Shown one piece after another: positions 9,054 to 18,675 of a DNA stretch of 64,000 nucleotides. The stretch's first letter is position 1; the number at the start of each line of letters is the position of its first letter. A model generated the notes under the pieces. That model did no database searches. It saw only the letters and a program-made list of their open reading frames with translations, and was not told the DNA's origin. The position numbers and the translations under genes were made by a program. The stretch is from PALSA-1296 sp038210275 (GTDB taxonomy: Bacteria > Bacteroidota > Ignavibacteria > Palsa-1295): NCBI GenBank assembly GCA_038210275.1, contig JBBQWV010000008.1, forward strand, positions 71,697 through 135,696. Direction: 5' to 3'.

Positions 9054-12000
9054 ATGCCGCAAGAACTATATCAGGAGCTTCTCGACCGACTTAGCCGCCT
9101 ACGCAGGCGGAGGGAGTCTTTGCGCCTGAGAACGGGACTACTTAATGGCTCATCGGTTTTTCTCATCGTTGCACTTGCTGCAATTGGTACTGAGGCAATA
9201 TTTCATCTATCAGTTCTCGGAAGAACAATCCTCTTCTTTTCAGCACTCAGTATCGGAGTCGCAGGATTTTTGAAATTCGCGCTTGGTCCAATTCTTGAAG
9301 CACTCGGGCTTCGTCCGAAAGTATCTGACGAATATCTTGCCGGCGCCATCGGAAAGCATTACACCCAAGTCGAGGACAGGCTGCTCAATGTTTTTCAGCT
9401 TTCACGAATTTTGCATTCAGAGAGTATAAGCTCTCTCGGCTCAGCTTCATTTGCAGGAGCGGCATTCAGTAATACGTATTCATCCGTCCGTAATCTTGAT
9501 TTTAATGCAATTCTTGACGGGCGACCTGCCAAGCGCTCGCTCATCTTCTTCCTTTTTGCAACGGCATTATTTGCCGGAGCATTTTTTGGTGCGCGAAGCG
9601 ATATGTATGCTGCGACTGAGCGCCTTGTGCACTTCAGAACATTTTACCAAAAGCCTGCTCCCTTCACTTTTGTTGTTCAGCCGGGTAATACGAAAGTGCT
9701 CAGAGGCGGCTCGGTAAAAATACTTGCTTCGACGACAGGAGAGCAACTTGCATCAGTTTTTCTACGGACGAGAGAAGAAGGAGCGAAAGATTTCGAGAAG
9801 ATCGAATTGCTGCCTGCAAAAGACAGCTCGAAAAACTCGCATACATTTGTTTATGAATTTCGTGCTCAACGTCCGACTGAATATTACGTCGAAGCACGCA
9901 GTATAGAATCCGATCACTTCGAGATTTCAGTTGTTGACAGACCGATCATCCGTTTGCTTTCTGTATCTGTCACTCCACCGGCATATACTAGAGAAAAGAC
10001 TACGAAGCTAAATGATAATTTTGGCGATATTTCTTCGATCACCGGATCGAAAGCAGATTTTACAATTACTTCATCGAAAGATCTTCTTTCAGCGAAGCTC
10101 ATCTTTACTCCGCATCAAGGTGGATCAGCGATAGGTGATTCAACAAAGACCGCGCCGAAAGTACCTGAACAAAAAGTGTACGGACTTGCGGTTAACGCCA
10201 CATCTGCGACCGGCTCGATCTCATTCCGAGAATCAGGTACATACCATATTGAGCTTATAGATAAGGATTCGATTGCAAGCGAGCATCCGATTGAATACAC
10301 TGTTTCAGTTACGCAAGATGAAACGCCTGTAATTGCACTTATCGAACCGAGCGAGCGTGCTGAACTTCCAAGCTCCATGCGCGTCGGGATGCTTATAAAA
10401 ATTCATGATGATTTTGGTTTTTCGAAATTGCGAGTTGGCTATCGCATTCGTGCCTCGAAATATGCACCTGAACAAAAAGAATATCAGTGGTTCGATGTGC
10501 CGCTTTCGAATTACAATACTCAGGATTTGGAAGTCCCGTACATTTGGAATCTGACAAAACTCGATCTCTCTCCTCAAGATGAAGTTGGCTACGTATTAGA
10601 AGTTGCTGATAATGATATAATTACAGGACCAAAAAAAGCTCGGACTTCTGAATACTCGATTCGCTTTCCATCGGTCGAAGAAATTTTTAAGCGCGCTGAA
10701 GAGCAAGCCAATAAAGCCGAAGAGAGCTTAAAAGATATTAAACAGGATGCGGAAGAGCTGAAGAAAAAGATCGATGCTGCAGTCGAAGAAATGCGTCCAC
10801 CAAAAACTTCGGATATGGCAAAGAAGCAGCAAGAATTTTCGTCGAAAAAAGATGTAGAGCAAATACTAAAGCGTCAGGATGAACTCAATAACCGAGTAGC
10901 CGATGTAAAAAAAGATCTTGAGCAGATGACGAAACAGCTCGAAGAACAGAAAGCAATCTCGCCGGAGACGATGCAGAAATATAACGAACTCCAAAAGCTT
11001 TTTGAGGAGATCAAATCTCCTGAACTTGATCTGGCAATGAAGAAACTGCAGGATGCGATGAAGAACATCGATCCGAAACAGATGCAGGAAGCGATGAAGA
11101 ATTTCCAGATGAATGAAGAGCAATTCAAAAAGAACATCGAACGTACTGCGAACATCTTAAAGAAAATTAAGATGGAGCAGAAAGTTGATGAGTTGATGAA
11201 ACGCTCCGATCAACTTGCAAAAGATCAGGAAAAAACTTCGGAGAAGCAGAATGATCTTGCAAATAAGAATGAGAAGCAAAATCCCGAAGAGAAATCTGCT
11301 GATGAGCATAAGCAAGCCGATGCCAAGAGCGAGCTTGATCGCATGAAGCAGGAGGCGAAGGACGTTGCAAAAGATATGAAAAAACTTCCGGAGAATATGC
11401 AGGCTCCCGAAGAAATGAAAGATGCGCAGGAAGCATTGAATGATCCTTCGATGGATGCGGCAATGGATGATGCGAAGGATGCAATGAAAAAAGGCGAGCA
11501 TGAGAAAGCCTCGAAACGTGCACAAGATGCTTCGCAAAAAGCAAAGAACGCCCGCAATAAATTAGCGGCATTAAAAAAGAAGCTTGCCGAGAACGAGAAG
11601 CAAAAAACGATGGCTGATCTCAAGAAATTGCGCGATGAGATGAATCGCCTTTCAAAAGCTGAAGAGTCGTTGAAAAAAGAATCAATGCAAGCACCACCGC
11701 AATCCACGGTCTTCCGAGATTTTGCTGATGATCAGGCTGACAGAAAAGAAGAACTTGGTAATGCCGCTTCAGAGATGTTCCAGGCTGCACAACGCTCGAC
11801 CGAGTTTACTGCGGAGATGGGGAAGACTCTGGGCGACGCGTTTAATAATATGCAGCAAGCTCTTGATGCTATGACAGAGCGCGATCAACCGGGGTCGATC
11901 CAGCACACACAGAAGGCAATGGCAGCGCTTAATAAAACTTCCGAAGAAGCACAAGCAGCGATGAAGGCTATGTCAAAACCAAAAAGTGGCAAGGGAAATC

Positions 12001-12650
12001 CCGGAGATGGATCCTGCGATAATCCCGGTGGCAGTAATCCAAAAGATGGTGACGAAGGAAGTTCACCCGGTTCGGGCGGAAGTGCAATGCAGCAATTTTT
12101 GAATTCAGTAGAAAAACTTGCAGCGCAACAGCAAGCGCTGAACGACCAAATGCAAGGCATGAACGGTCAGGGCGGGGCGGCACAGCAAGAAGCAATGCGC
12201 CAACAGGCACAGCTTGCAAAAATGGCGGCGCAGCAAGAAGGTGTCCAGAAATCCGTGAAGGAATTAATGGATGAGCAACAGAATTCCAAAGATGGAAATA
12301 AAAAAGCGCAGGAAGATCTGAAAAAAATATCTGAAGATATGCAAGAGGTCATCAGCCAGATGCGCGAAAAAGGAATTAGTCCTGAAACCATACAACGACA
12401 AGAGAGAATTCTCTCGCGTCTTCTCGAAGCGCAACGCTCCGTGAACGAACGCGATAAAGATCAGAACCGTGAATCCAAGAGCGCTGATAATATTAAGCAT
12501 GACGCTCCGCGAGAGCTTGATCTCAACTCTGATGATGCACGCCGCGCCTTACGCGATGAGATGCTGCGTTCAAAAGACGGAGGATATTCGAAAGATTATC
12601 AAACTCTGATCCATAAGTATTTGGAGAAAGTCGGTTCAAACTCAAAATAG
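9054..12650 (+). CDS. DUF4175 family giant membrane/coiled-coil protein
   Basis: About 1200 aa. The N-terminus carries two hydrophobic segments (NGSSVFLIVALAAIGTE and the following FFSALSIGVAGFLKFAL), and a third lies near residues 170-185. Residues about 200-550 form beta-rich extracytoplasmic domains. From about residue 560 to 1150 the protein is almost continuous Lys/Glu/Gln/Met-rich coiled coil, interrupted near residue 1000 by a Gly/Ser/Pro-rich linker (SGKGNPGDGSCDNPGG). This layout matches DUF4175 proteins of Bacteroidota and relatives, whose role is unknown. The ATG at 9054 is preferred over a TTG at 9039. It stands alone, transcribed away from the minus-strand glycosyltransferase unit. 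Confidence 0.85.
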   Translation: MPQELYQELLDRLSRLRRRRESLRLRTGLLNGSSVFLIVALAAIGTEAIFHLSVLGRTILFFSALSIGVAGFLKFALGPILEALGLRPKVSDEYLAGAIGKHYTQVEDRLLNVFQLSRILHSESISSLGSASFAGAAFSNTYSSVRNLDFNAILDGRPAKRSLIFFLFATALFAGAFFGARSDMYAATERLVHFRTFYQKPAPFTFVVQPGNTKVLRGGSVKILASTTGEQLASVFLRTREEGAKDFEKIELLPAKDSSKNSHTFVYEFRAQRPTEYYVEARSIESDHFEISVVDRPIIRLLSVSVTPPAYTREKTTKLNDNFGDISSITGSKADFTITSSKDLLSAKLIFTPHQGGSAIGDSTKTAPKVPEQKVYGLAVNATSATGSISFRESGTYHIELIDKDSIASEHPIEYTVSVTQDETPVIALIEPSERAELPSSMRVGMLIKIHDDFGFSKLRVGYRIRASKYAPEQKEYQWFDVPLSNYNTQDLEVPYIWNLTKLDLSPQDEVGYVLEVADNDIITGPKKARTSEYSIRFPSVEEIFKRAEEQANKAEESLKDIKQDAEELKKKIDAAVEEMRPPKTSDMAKKQQEFSSKKDVEQILKRQDELNNRVADVKKDLEQMTKQLEEQKAISPETMQKYNELQKLFEEIKSPELDLAMKKLQDAMKNIDPKQMQEAMKNFQMNEEQFKKNIERTANILKKIKMEQKVDELMKRSDQLAKDQEKTSEKQNDLANKNEKQNPEEKSADEHKQADAKSELDRMKQEAKDVAKDMKKLPENMQAPEEMKDAQEALNDPSMDAAMDDAKDAMKKGEHEKASKRAQDASQKAKNARNKLAALKKKLAENEKQKTMADLKKLRDEMNRLSKAEESLKKESMQAPPQSTVFRDFADDQADRKEELGNAASEMFQAAQRSTEFTAEMGKTLGDAFNNMQQALDAMTERDQPGSIQHTQKAMAALNKTSEEAQAAMKAMSKPKSGKGNPGDGSCDNPGGSNPKDGDEGSSPGSGGSAMQQFLNSVEKLAAQQQALNDQMQGMNGQGGAAQQEAMRQQAQLAKMAAQQEGVQKSVKELMDEQQNSKDGNKKAQEDLKKISEDMQEVISQMREKGISPETIQRQERILSRLLEAQRSVNERDKDQNRESKSADNIKHDAPRELDLNSDDARRALRDEMLRSKDGGYSKDYQTLIHKYLEKVGSNSK

Positions 12651-12666
12651 TCCGACCGTTATTTTG

Positions 12667-12674
12667 TATCTTTG
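12667..12674 (+). promoter_or_regulatory. Candidate promoter -7 box TATCTTTG
   Basis: TATCTTTG matches TAnnTTTG and lies 23 nt before the ATG at 12698, immediately after the DUF4175 gene. Confidence 0.45.
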
Positions 12675-12697
12675 CAGGTTGAAATTCATCAATCTAC

Positions 12698-13477
12698 ATG
12701 CAAAAAAATCTCTTTTTCTTAATTCTGCTTTTCTGCTCAACTTCCTATGCTCAACGCCCGTTTTCCGATGCTTCACCTCAAGCTGATCACAATGCTGAAA
12801 ATAGCCGCATTCTGAAATTAGGGTATAAAACCGCAGGTGAGTACAAAGTTGCTGATCCGAAGATTGATGCAAAAGAAGGTTCGCTTACAAAGTCATACGA
12901 ATACGGAAGTGGTGGTTTTCTTTCTGTCCTTGTGGATTATGCTTACGATGATTCGACAAAGAGTTATTACCGGTATGAATTTCAGGGTGTTCTCCAAGTT
13001 GTGAACATGGTTACATCCTCTGAAGAAATTAGCATCGGTTATTCTTATAATAAGAAAGGCTTATTGGACGAAATCATTATTGCTGCTGCTGAGGCTCGGG
13101 ACGAGTTTGTCAAGCATAATAAGGACGGCACGATAAAAGAGATTGACGTTCGGATGCCAAGGCTTGATATGGATGAGAACGGGGAAATTATAGAGCCTCA
13201 TAAGATCATCAATTTCCCCTATCAAAAAGTCGCGTATACTTATGATAAGAATAAACGTCCGATTATTGAGAACACGTCAAAGATCTCATCAGACGAAAAA
13301 TCCCAAATTAAATATTCCTACGATGCTTCCGGAAGAGTAACAAACATTATTCAAATTAATAGCAGCAATTACCAAACTTCAGAAGATTTTACGTATGGTA
13401 CTAGCGGCGATCTTGTCATGCGGGTTTTTACAGATGGCAAGGATAAAAGTTATTTCAAATTTGTGTACGAAAAGTAA
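12698..13477 (+). CDS. Secreted YD-repeat-like hypothetical protein
   Basis: A 259-aa protein with a clear signal peptide (FFLILLFCSTSYAQ). The mature part contains YD/RHS-like strands: YSYNKKGLLDEI, VAYTYDKNKRPI, IKYSYDASGRVTNI and DFTYGTSGDLVMRV. Such repeats make extended beta structure in surface or periplasmic proteins. It lacks the RHS core and toxin domains, so a small structural protein is more likely than a polymorphic toxin. ATG at 12698 behind a TATCTTTG box; ogt begins 3 nt after its stop, so the two may share a transcript. Confidence 0.7.
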   Translation: MQKNLFFLILLFCSTSYAQRPFSDASPQADHNAENSRILKLGYKTAGEYKVADPKIDAKEGSLTKSYEYGSGGFLSVLVDYAYDDSTKSYYRYEFQGVLQVVNMVTSSEEISIGYSYNKKGLLDEIIIAAAEARDEFVKHNKDGTIKEIDVRMPRLDMDENGEIIEPHKIINFPYQKVAYTYDKNKRPIIENTSKISSDEKSQIKYSYDASGRVTNIIQINSSNYQTSEDFTYGTSGDLVMRVFTDGKDKSYFKFVYEK

Positions 13478-13479
13478 TT

Positions 13480-13971
13480 GTGCAAACTGATCTGCCCCTT
13501 CGTGCATATTATAAAAGTCCTCTTGGTGAGATAGAGATAACCGCTTTCGGTGGTTCTATCACCGAAGTAAAGTTTGTTGATGAAATTGAGTCGGCAACTT
13601 CTTCTTCTGTTATTTTAGATGATTGCCGCAACCAACTGGGCGAATATTTCTGCGGCAAGCGAAAAGAATTCTCTCTACCTCTTGCTCCCGAAGGCACTGA
13701 ATTCCAAAAGAAAGTATGGCAAGAATTACAGAATATTCCGTTCGGCGAAACACGGTCCTATCTTGATATAGCTTTGAAGCTCGGCGATAAGAATCTTACC
13801 CGTGCAGTTGGTGCCGCCAACGGGAAAAATCCAATTGCAATTATTATTCCCTGTCACCGAGTAATTGGTGAAGATGGAAAATTAACAGGCTATGCCGGAG
13901 GGTTATGGCGCAAAGAATGGGTGCTCGATTTTGAATCCAAGAAAGAGCAAGGAGAGCTGTTCGAGAGGTAA
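13480..13971 (+). CDS. ogt: Methylated-DNA-protein-cysteine methyltransferase
   Basis: Suicide DNA repair enzyme that moves the methyl group of O6-methylguanine to its own cysteine. The active-site motif IPCHRV is present with Cys at residue 125, preceded by the helix-turn-helix segment (FQKKVWQELQNIPFGETRSY) and the Asn-hinge region RAVGAANGKNP. Its 163 aa match the Ogt type without an Ada domain. GTG start at 13480, 3 nt after the preceding stop; no ATG lies close upstream in frame. Confidence 0.94.
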   Translation: MQTDLPLRAYYKSPLGEIEITAFGGSITEVKFVDEIESATSSSVILDDCRNQLGEYFCGKRKEFSLPLAPEGTEFQKKVWQELQNIPFGETRSYLDIALKLGDKNLTRAVGAANGKNPIAIIIPCHRVIGEDGKLTGYAGGLWRKEWVLDFESKKEQGELFER

Positions 13972-14079
13972 GTAATTATTATACATACAAAATTATTAGA
14001 TATTGTGATGGGGAATAGTCAGCAGCCATTAGTCGTTTATCTCTATCACTTTTCTGCTAAAGACTAACGACTGCCCCAT

Positions 14080-15246
14080 ATGGACGAACTCGCTAAAAAA
14101 TATCGCTCGCAATTTCCGATCCTTGATACTTCATGCTACATGATCTCCAATTCGCTTGGCGCAATGCCACGTGATGTTGAGAAAGAACTAATGCACTACA
14201 CACATGAATGGCAGACTGAAGGTGTGGAAGCATGGCATTCGTGGTTTCCTCTGGTTGATACCGTAAGCGGGCTTTTCGGGAAGATCATCGGAGCCGAGGC
14301 AGAAGATGTAACGCTTATTCATAATCTCACAATAGGTAGCGCGCTTATTGCAAGCTGTTTGGATTTTTCCGGCAAGCGCAATAAAGTTGTCTTCACCGAA
14401 CTTCACTTTCCTACGATTAGCTATCTCTGGCATGGCTGGCAGAAATATGGCGCGAAAGTCCATCTGATAAAAAGCGATGACGGCATTCATGTTGATGTGC
14501 AAAAAATTATTGATGCCATTGACGAAGAAACTGTGATCGTACCGATCAGCCATGTTTATTTCCGCAGTGGTGCGTTACAGGATATTAAAGCAATTATTGA
14601 TAAGGCGCATTCTGTCGGCGCATTAGTGATGGTTGATTCCTATCAGGCAGCAGGAGTTGTGCCGATTGATGTGAAAGCGCTTGATGTTGATATTCTCGCC
14701 GCCGGTGTTTTGAAATGGTTATGCGGCGGACCTGGTGCAGCATTCATGTATATACGCCGCGACCTCCACGAAAAATTTCAGCCTGCGATTCGCGGCTGGC
14801 TTGGTGATAAAGAGCCGTTCGATTTTATCATGCCCAATGTAAACTTTGCACAAGGTATGCATCGCTTTCTTACTTCAAGCATTCAAGTGCCATGTCTTTA
14901 TACAGCAATACCTGCGCTGAAAATGATTGGAGAGATCGGAGTCGAAGCGATCAGAGAAAAATCTCTTGGCTTAACGCAGCGTATAATTGAACGCGCTGAT
15001 GAATATGGCTTTAAAATAAATTCTCCTCGTGAAGCCCATCGTCGTGGTGGAGCAATGACGATCGATCCGAACGGCATAACGCAAAGCAAACTTTCAACAA
15101 AGGAAATAAATGACGAACTCATCCGCCGACGATTTATTGTTGATTACCGCCCGCCCTTCGGCAGCCGTATCGCTCCACATTTTTACAATACACTCGAAGA
15201 AATAGATGCAGTGATGGCTGAGATGAAGAAGATAAAGGAAGGTTAA
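14080..15246 (+). CDS. Kynureninase-like PLP-dependent aminotransferase class V
   Basis: A 388-aa fold-type I PLP enzyme. The cofactor lysine is in VLKWLCGGPGAAFMY, the equivalent of the kynureninase KYLNGGPG site; the PLP-ring Asp is in VDSYQAAG and the phosphate-binding region in HNLTIGSALI. The overall order resembles KynU, and kynureninase cleaves kynurenine to anthranilate and alanine. No other tryptophan-catabolic genes are here. A small cupin follows 18 nt after the stop, but its sequence is not that of 3-hydroxyanthranilate dioxygenase. Actual substrate is open: kynureninase, isopenicillin-epimerase-like or desulfurase-like. Confidence 0.8.
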   Translation: MDELAKKYRSQFPILDTSCYMISNSLGAMPRDVEKELMHYTHEWQTEGVEAWHSWFPLVDTVSGLFGKIIGAEAEDVTLIHNLTIGSALIASCLDFSGKRNKVVFTELHFPTISYLWHGWQKYGAKVHLIKSDDGIHVDVQKIIDAIDEETVIVPISHVYFRSGALQDIKAIIDKAHSVGALVMVDSYQAAGVVPIDVKALDVDILAAGVLKWLCGGPGAAFMYIRRDLHEKFQPAIRGWLGDKEPFDFIMPNVNFAQGMHRFLTSSIQVPCLYTAIPALKMIGEIGVEAIREKSLGLTQRIIERADEYGFKINSPREAHRRGGAMTIDPNGITQSKLSTKEINDELIRRRFIVDYRPPFGSRIAPHFYNTLEEIDAVMAEMKKIKEG

Positions 15247-15264
15247 CAGTACACAGTTTACAGT

Positions 15265-15636
15265 ATGGAAGCAAAATTCGATTACAATACCCATCTCGAT
15301 ATTAAGTTCGATCATTTCGAGCGCATTGATATTCCACAGATGGTGGAGGAGAATAAACATCAGTGGTTTAATCAAACGCTGACGCAGGTCAATGAAAGCG
15401 TTGTACGTCTTGGCATCGTTGAAGGCGAATATCATTGGCATAAGCATGACAATGATGACGAATTCTTTTTTGTCCTCGAAGGTCAGTTGCTCATTGATCT
15501 TGAAGATAGAACGATCGAGTTAAATCCACAGCAAGGCGTGACGATTTCAAAAGGCGTGATGCACCGCCCAAGAGCACTGAAGAAAACCGTGATGTTGATG
15601 GTTGAAACAAGTTCGATTGAACCTACGGGAGATTGA
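15265..15636 (+). CDS. Cupin domain protein
   Basis: A 123-aa single-domain cupin. The first metal-binding motif is visible as EYHWHKHDNDDEFFFVLEG (the usual G(X)5HXH(X)3-4E pattern), and the second is shortened (KGVMHRPRAL, one His). Probably binds a metal and a small ligand; function not assigned. It lies 18 nt after the kynureninase-like gene and its TGA overlaps the ATG of the deacetylase. Its last 57 nt are duplicated at 16565-16621 with only synonymous differences. Confidence 0.8.
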   Translation: MEAKFDYNTHLDIKFDHFERIDIPQMVEENKHQWFNQTLTQVNESVVRLGIVEGEYHWHKHDNDDEFFFVLEGQLLIDLEDRTIELNPQQGVTISKGVMHRPRALKKTVMLMVETSSIEPTGD

Positions 15637-16577
15637 TGAGCGGATATTCCTTAATTATTCTATTTCTCTGTTCCCTTTGTACTATAGGCTATTCACAGCC
15701 TGTTCATCGCACTTGTATCGCGCTGACTTTCGACGATCCAAATACTATTGCGCAGCCGCTCTTGAACGCTGCCGAAAGAAATGAGAAGATTCTTTCGACT
15801 TTAAAAAAGCATTCGGTGCATGCTGCTCTTTTTGTATGCGGGAAACGTGTCAATTCTCCCGAAGGCAAGGCACTGCTCCGTCGTTGGGATGAAGAAGGAC
15901 ATCTGATCTGCAATCATAGCATTACACATAGTTACTTTAATGCTCCGAATATGTCGGCGCAGATGCTTATCTCAGAAATAAAAAAATGCGATGCGATGAT
16001 TTCTGCCTATACTCATTACGCTCGACTTTTCCGCTTTCCATTTCTCAAAGAAGGGAACACAGCAATAAAGCGCGATTCGGTCCGTGCATTTATGGATAGT
16101 GCTGGATATCGTAATGGCTACGTCACTATCGATGCTTCCGACTGGTATATAGATGGAAGAATGATCGACTCATTAAAGGCAAATCCGCACTATGATTGCC
16201 GCCCCTTTGCCGGATTTTATATAAAGCATATTCTTGACCATGTCGTCTTCTACGATTCTTTGGCAGCTCAAGCAGGACTTACAAATATTACTCATATTCT
16301 ACTTCTCCACCACTCACTCCTTAATGCGATCTATTTAGATACACTTATCATAGCTCTGAAAGGTGCCGGCTATAAAATCGTCAGTGCCGAGAGTGCATAC
16401 TCTCCACAAAATTACATTGTGCATAGGCCGAATGTTATTCCGACCGGTGAAAGTATTATCTGGAGTATTTCACATGAGAAATGTCCTAAATGCGTGATGC
16501 GATACCCAGCAGAAGACGGTGAGTATGAAGAAGCCAACTTATCCGAATGGCTCAGATTATCTCAAAGAAAACCGTGA
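15636..16577 (+). CDS. Secreted polysaccharide deacetylase-like protein
   Basis: A NodB-homology protein of about 313 aa with a signal peptide (LIILFLCSLCTIGYSQ). Motifs: ALTFDDP (catalytic Asp-Asp), NHSITHSYFN (metal His pair), LFRFPFLKEGN and HILLLHHSLLNA (late His). These enzymes remove N- or O-acetyl groups from chitin-like or peptidoglycan polymers. ATG at 15636 overlaps the cupin stop (TGATG). The last residues (SQRKP) are encoded by sequence shared with the duplicated cupin 3' end, read in another frame, so the natural C-terminus may have been lost. Confidence 0.82.
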   Translation: MSGYSLIILFLCSLCTIGYSQPVHRTCIALTFDDPNTIAQPLLNAAERNEKILSTLKKHSVHAALFVCGKRVNSPEGKALLRRWDEEGHLICNHSITHSYFNAPNMSAQMLISEIKKCDAMISAYTHYARLFRFPFLKEGNTAIKRDSVRAFMDSAGYRNGYVTIDASDWYIDGRMIDSLKANPHYDCRPFAGFYIKHILDHVVFYDSLAAQAGLTNITHILLLHHSLLNAIYLDTLIIALKGAGYKIVSAESAYSPQNYIVHRPNVIPTGESIIWSISHEKCPKCVMRYPAEDGEYEEANLSEWLRLSQRKP

Positions 16578-16621
16578 TGCTGATGGTGGAGACAAGTTCG
16601 ATTGAACCTACGGGTGACTGA
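16565..16621 (+). pseudogene. Remnant of a second cupin gene (3' end only)
   Basis: In the cupin frame this segment encodes KKTVMLMVETSSIEPTGD followed by TGA, identical in protein to the end of the cupin gene (15580-15636). The nucleotide sequence differs at about six positions, mostly third positions and all silent. That pattern suggests a once-functional paralogous copy, not a fresh duplication. The polysaccharide deacetylase gene lies exactly between the two copies. Confidence 0.7.
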
Positions 16622-16682
16622 TTACCTGAGTCATTCAATAAGTATCCATGAAACATCTTAAGAGATGAGGTGTTATTCTTTT

Positions 16683-17771
16683 ATGCGATATTTCCTCACT
16701 ATTTTTCTTCTCATCAGCTTCTCTGACTTGTCCGCGCAGCGAAAATTTGGCAAAGTTCGTTCTGCTGAAGAGATATTCAGACTTTGTGATGATAATATTC
16801 GAGACAATGTAAAGGATAGCATTTACAATCAATATGTCCGTTTCCTCCCGGAAAGATCGAAGCTATTTATTCGCTTTGATACTACGTATTTTGTTGAAAC
16901 TCCCAATGGCAAAAGAGAAGAAAAAAGATCAATAGATATTAGCATCCCTTTTACCGAAGTTACTCGTTACCCAGCCCCATTTTGGGCTTATCTATGGTAT
17001 GAAGTGCATTTACCTGAACGACCTGATGCCGTAGCTTATTCATTTGAGCAAATTGAGTTTACCGGGGATACGCTTAGGAATTGGTATCAACATGATGTTA
17101 GTGGTGTCTTGGCAACAATTCCGTATTCCCGTCTTCATGGATCGTTCACCCCATCTCTGAGATATCCTTCTGCGTTGAATGAAGCGTTTGATACAGCAAA
17201 GAATATTTTGATAAGAACTTTCGGCAAAGATGTTTATGAGAAGTGTTTTAGCGTTTCAAAAATTAAGAGCCAACCTACTTCACGGCTTCAAAAAGATGGG
17301 GCATTCTTTATTACCCCTTCGGCAGATACTTTTTGCATTCCATATTCTTACGAATTATATTTCATGGTACATCCGGTTGATCTACCTGATGTAGGAAGAG
17401 ATTTTATAGTAGCGCTTGACAATAAAATGAAGGAAAGGGACTCAGCATATTTTCATAAAGAGCTTGCCGATCTTCCTGAATGTATCACCACCGGAAATCC
17501 TTCGAGAGCGATGACGGAAAAAGAAGCCATTACTTGTGCAATTGCTAATGGTGTCCCGCAAGCGAAAGAAAAATATAAGAACATCATATACGTTGCAAGA
17601 AAAAATATTGAATGGGAGATATTCAGCGTACAACGTTCAACACATCATAGAGATGGAATAGGACATTCCTGTGACATATATTATGGAGTTTATATGCGGC
17701 TTGATGCGATCACAAAGAAAGTATTATCCGGTCCGACGGATACATCATATCAGGATGGATGCGAACGGTAA
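16683..17771 (+). CDS. Secreted hypothetical protein (about 362 aa)
   Basis: Not recognised. The ATG at 16683 gives a signal peptide (MRYFLTIFLLISFSDLSAQ); an upstream ATG at 16665 would add six residues. The mature protein is mixed charge, with several cysteines and a C-terminal segment ending TSYQDGCER. No lipobox, no sorting tail, no repeats. Convergent with the minus-strand gene that ends at 17774, with only 2 nt between the stops. Confidence 0.65.
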   Translation: MRYFLTIFLLISFSDLSAQRKFGKVRSAEEIFRLCDDNIRDNVKDSIYNQYVRFLPERSKLFIRFDTTYFVETPNGKREEKRSIDISIPFTEVTRYPAPFWAYLWYEVHLPERPDAVAYSFEQIEFTGDTLRNWYQHDVSGVLATIPYSRLHGSFTPSLRYPSALNEAFDTAKNILIRTFGKDVYEKCFSVSKIKSQPTSRLQKDGAFFITPSADTFCIPYSYELYFMVHPVDLPDVGRDFIVALDNKMKERDSAYFHKELADLPECITTGNPSRAMTEKEAITCAIANGVPQAKEKYKNIIYVARKNIEWEIFSVQRSTHHRDGIGHSCDIYYGVYMRLDAITKKVLSGPTDTSYQDGCER

Positions 17772-17773
17772 CG

Positions 17774-18577
17774 CTATTTCCCGTGATACCCTTGATGTGC
17801 AAGTCTTGCACAATTGGAGATCGTGATATGCTCAAGCTTCTTGTATTCAATGATCTCGGTTAGAAACATTATCAGATTTTGCTGAGCGCCTCTGAGAAGA
17901 TTTCTCGCTTCTGAATTTGTTGCGCGCTCGCCATAGTTTGCACTTTCCAGAAGATGATCTATTCTTTTAAAACTTGGTTTTGCCTGAGTCTGATAGACTG
18001 AAAGCAGATACTCTTCGTTCAAGACTCTCTTTTTTGTTATCTCGATAATATCCTTATTCAATGCGCTGACTTGCTTCTGGAGGCATTCGATATTTCCGTT
18101 GCAAGGCTCTGTGCGTTGACGATCAGCGGCTGTTTTATTTACTGCATCAAGATTTTTATCATACAGCGTTACCAATCTTTTAAAGTTTGCGTTGAACTCG
18201 ATCTTGACAGCCTGCATATCCTTTAGAGCGGCTTCAAGCGAATCAAGAGTCCGTTTCATAGTTAACTTCTCGCCTTCTTTATCAGACGCTATATTCATCA
18301 TCGGCTCGCTGATGCTGTTGATCTGAAATTCATTGACACCTGATGGTTTCGTCACATCCTGCAATTTCTTTTGCAAGGCATTCAGATCTGTATAGTCCTC
18401 GAAGGAATTGGGCTCCGCAGATGAAAGTATCGCATCATCCGGAAAAGCCGGACCGGAAGGGATCTTCTCGAAGTATCCAAAAAGCTCGGTATGCGCCAAT
18501 TGCTGTGCGGATAAAGGACTTCCACAAAGAAGGGCAGCAAGGATAACGAGCGGCAAACAACATTTTCTCGTTTTCAT
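17774..18577 (-). CDS. Secreted helical hypothetical protein
   Basis: A 267-aa protein with a signal peptide (LPLVILAALLCGSPLSAQQ). The mature part is mostly alpha-helical with heptad-like Leu/Ala/Lys spacing (about residues 95-190: KLTMKRTLDSLEAALKDMQ onward), and the pair CNGNIECLQ may form a disulfide. No family recognised. ATG at 18577, preceded by the best-scoring promoter of the window (TTG-N19-TATATTTG, 18597-18626). Confidence 0.65.
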   Translation of the reverse strand: MKTRKCCLPLVILAALLCGSPLSAQQLAHTELFGYFEKIPSGPAFPDDAILSSAEPNSFEDYTDLNALQKKLQDVTKPSGVNEFQINSISEPMMNIASDKEGEKLTMKRTLDSLEAALKDMQAVKIEFNANFKRLVTLYDKNLDAVNKTAADRQRTEPCNGNIECLQKQVSALNKDIIEITKKRVLNEEYLLSVYQTQAKPSFKRIDHLLESANYGERATNSEARNLLRGAQQNLIMFLTEIIEYKKLEHITISNCARLAHQGYHGK

Positions 18578-18596
18578 ATATGTATTAACTAATATA

Positions 18597-18626
18597 CAAA
18601 TATACTACAAAACCGAGAGAATGCAA
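18597..18626 (-). promoter_or_regulatory. Bacteroidota-type promoter TTG-N19-TATATTTG (minus strand)
   Basis: On the minus strand TTG (18624-18626) is followed after 19 nt by TATATTTG (18597-18604), matching both elements of the Bacteroidota primary-sigma consensus. The start codon at 18577 is 19 nt beyond the -7 box. Confidence 0.6.
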
Positions 18627-18675
18627 TGAAATTTGGGAATTTGGGGCTGACAAGAGGCTAATCAATTATCTCTAC

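Noticed and set aside
11225..11707. Long minus-strand ORFs opposite the DUF4175 gene
   Set aside because: They are shadows of Lys/Glu-rich codons; rich in Ser/Phe/Cys/Leu with no family features or start signals.
14030..14070. TTAGTCGTTT ... ACTAACGAC as an operator
   Set aside because: Arms are short and the same word occurs at 12-37 with no gene in common; more likely a dispersed repeat.
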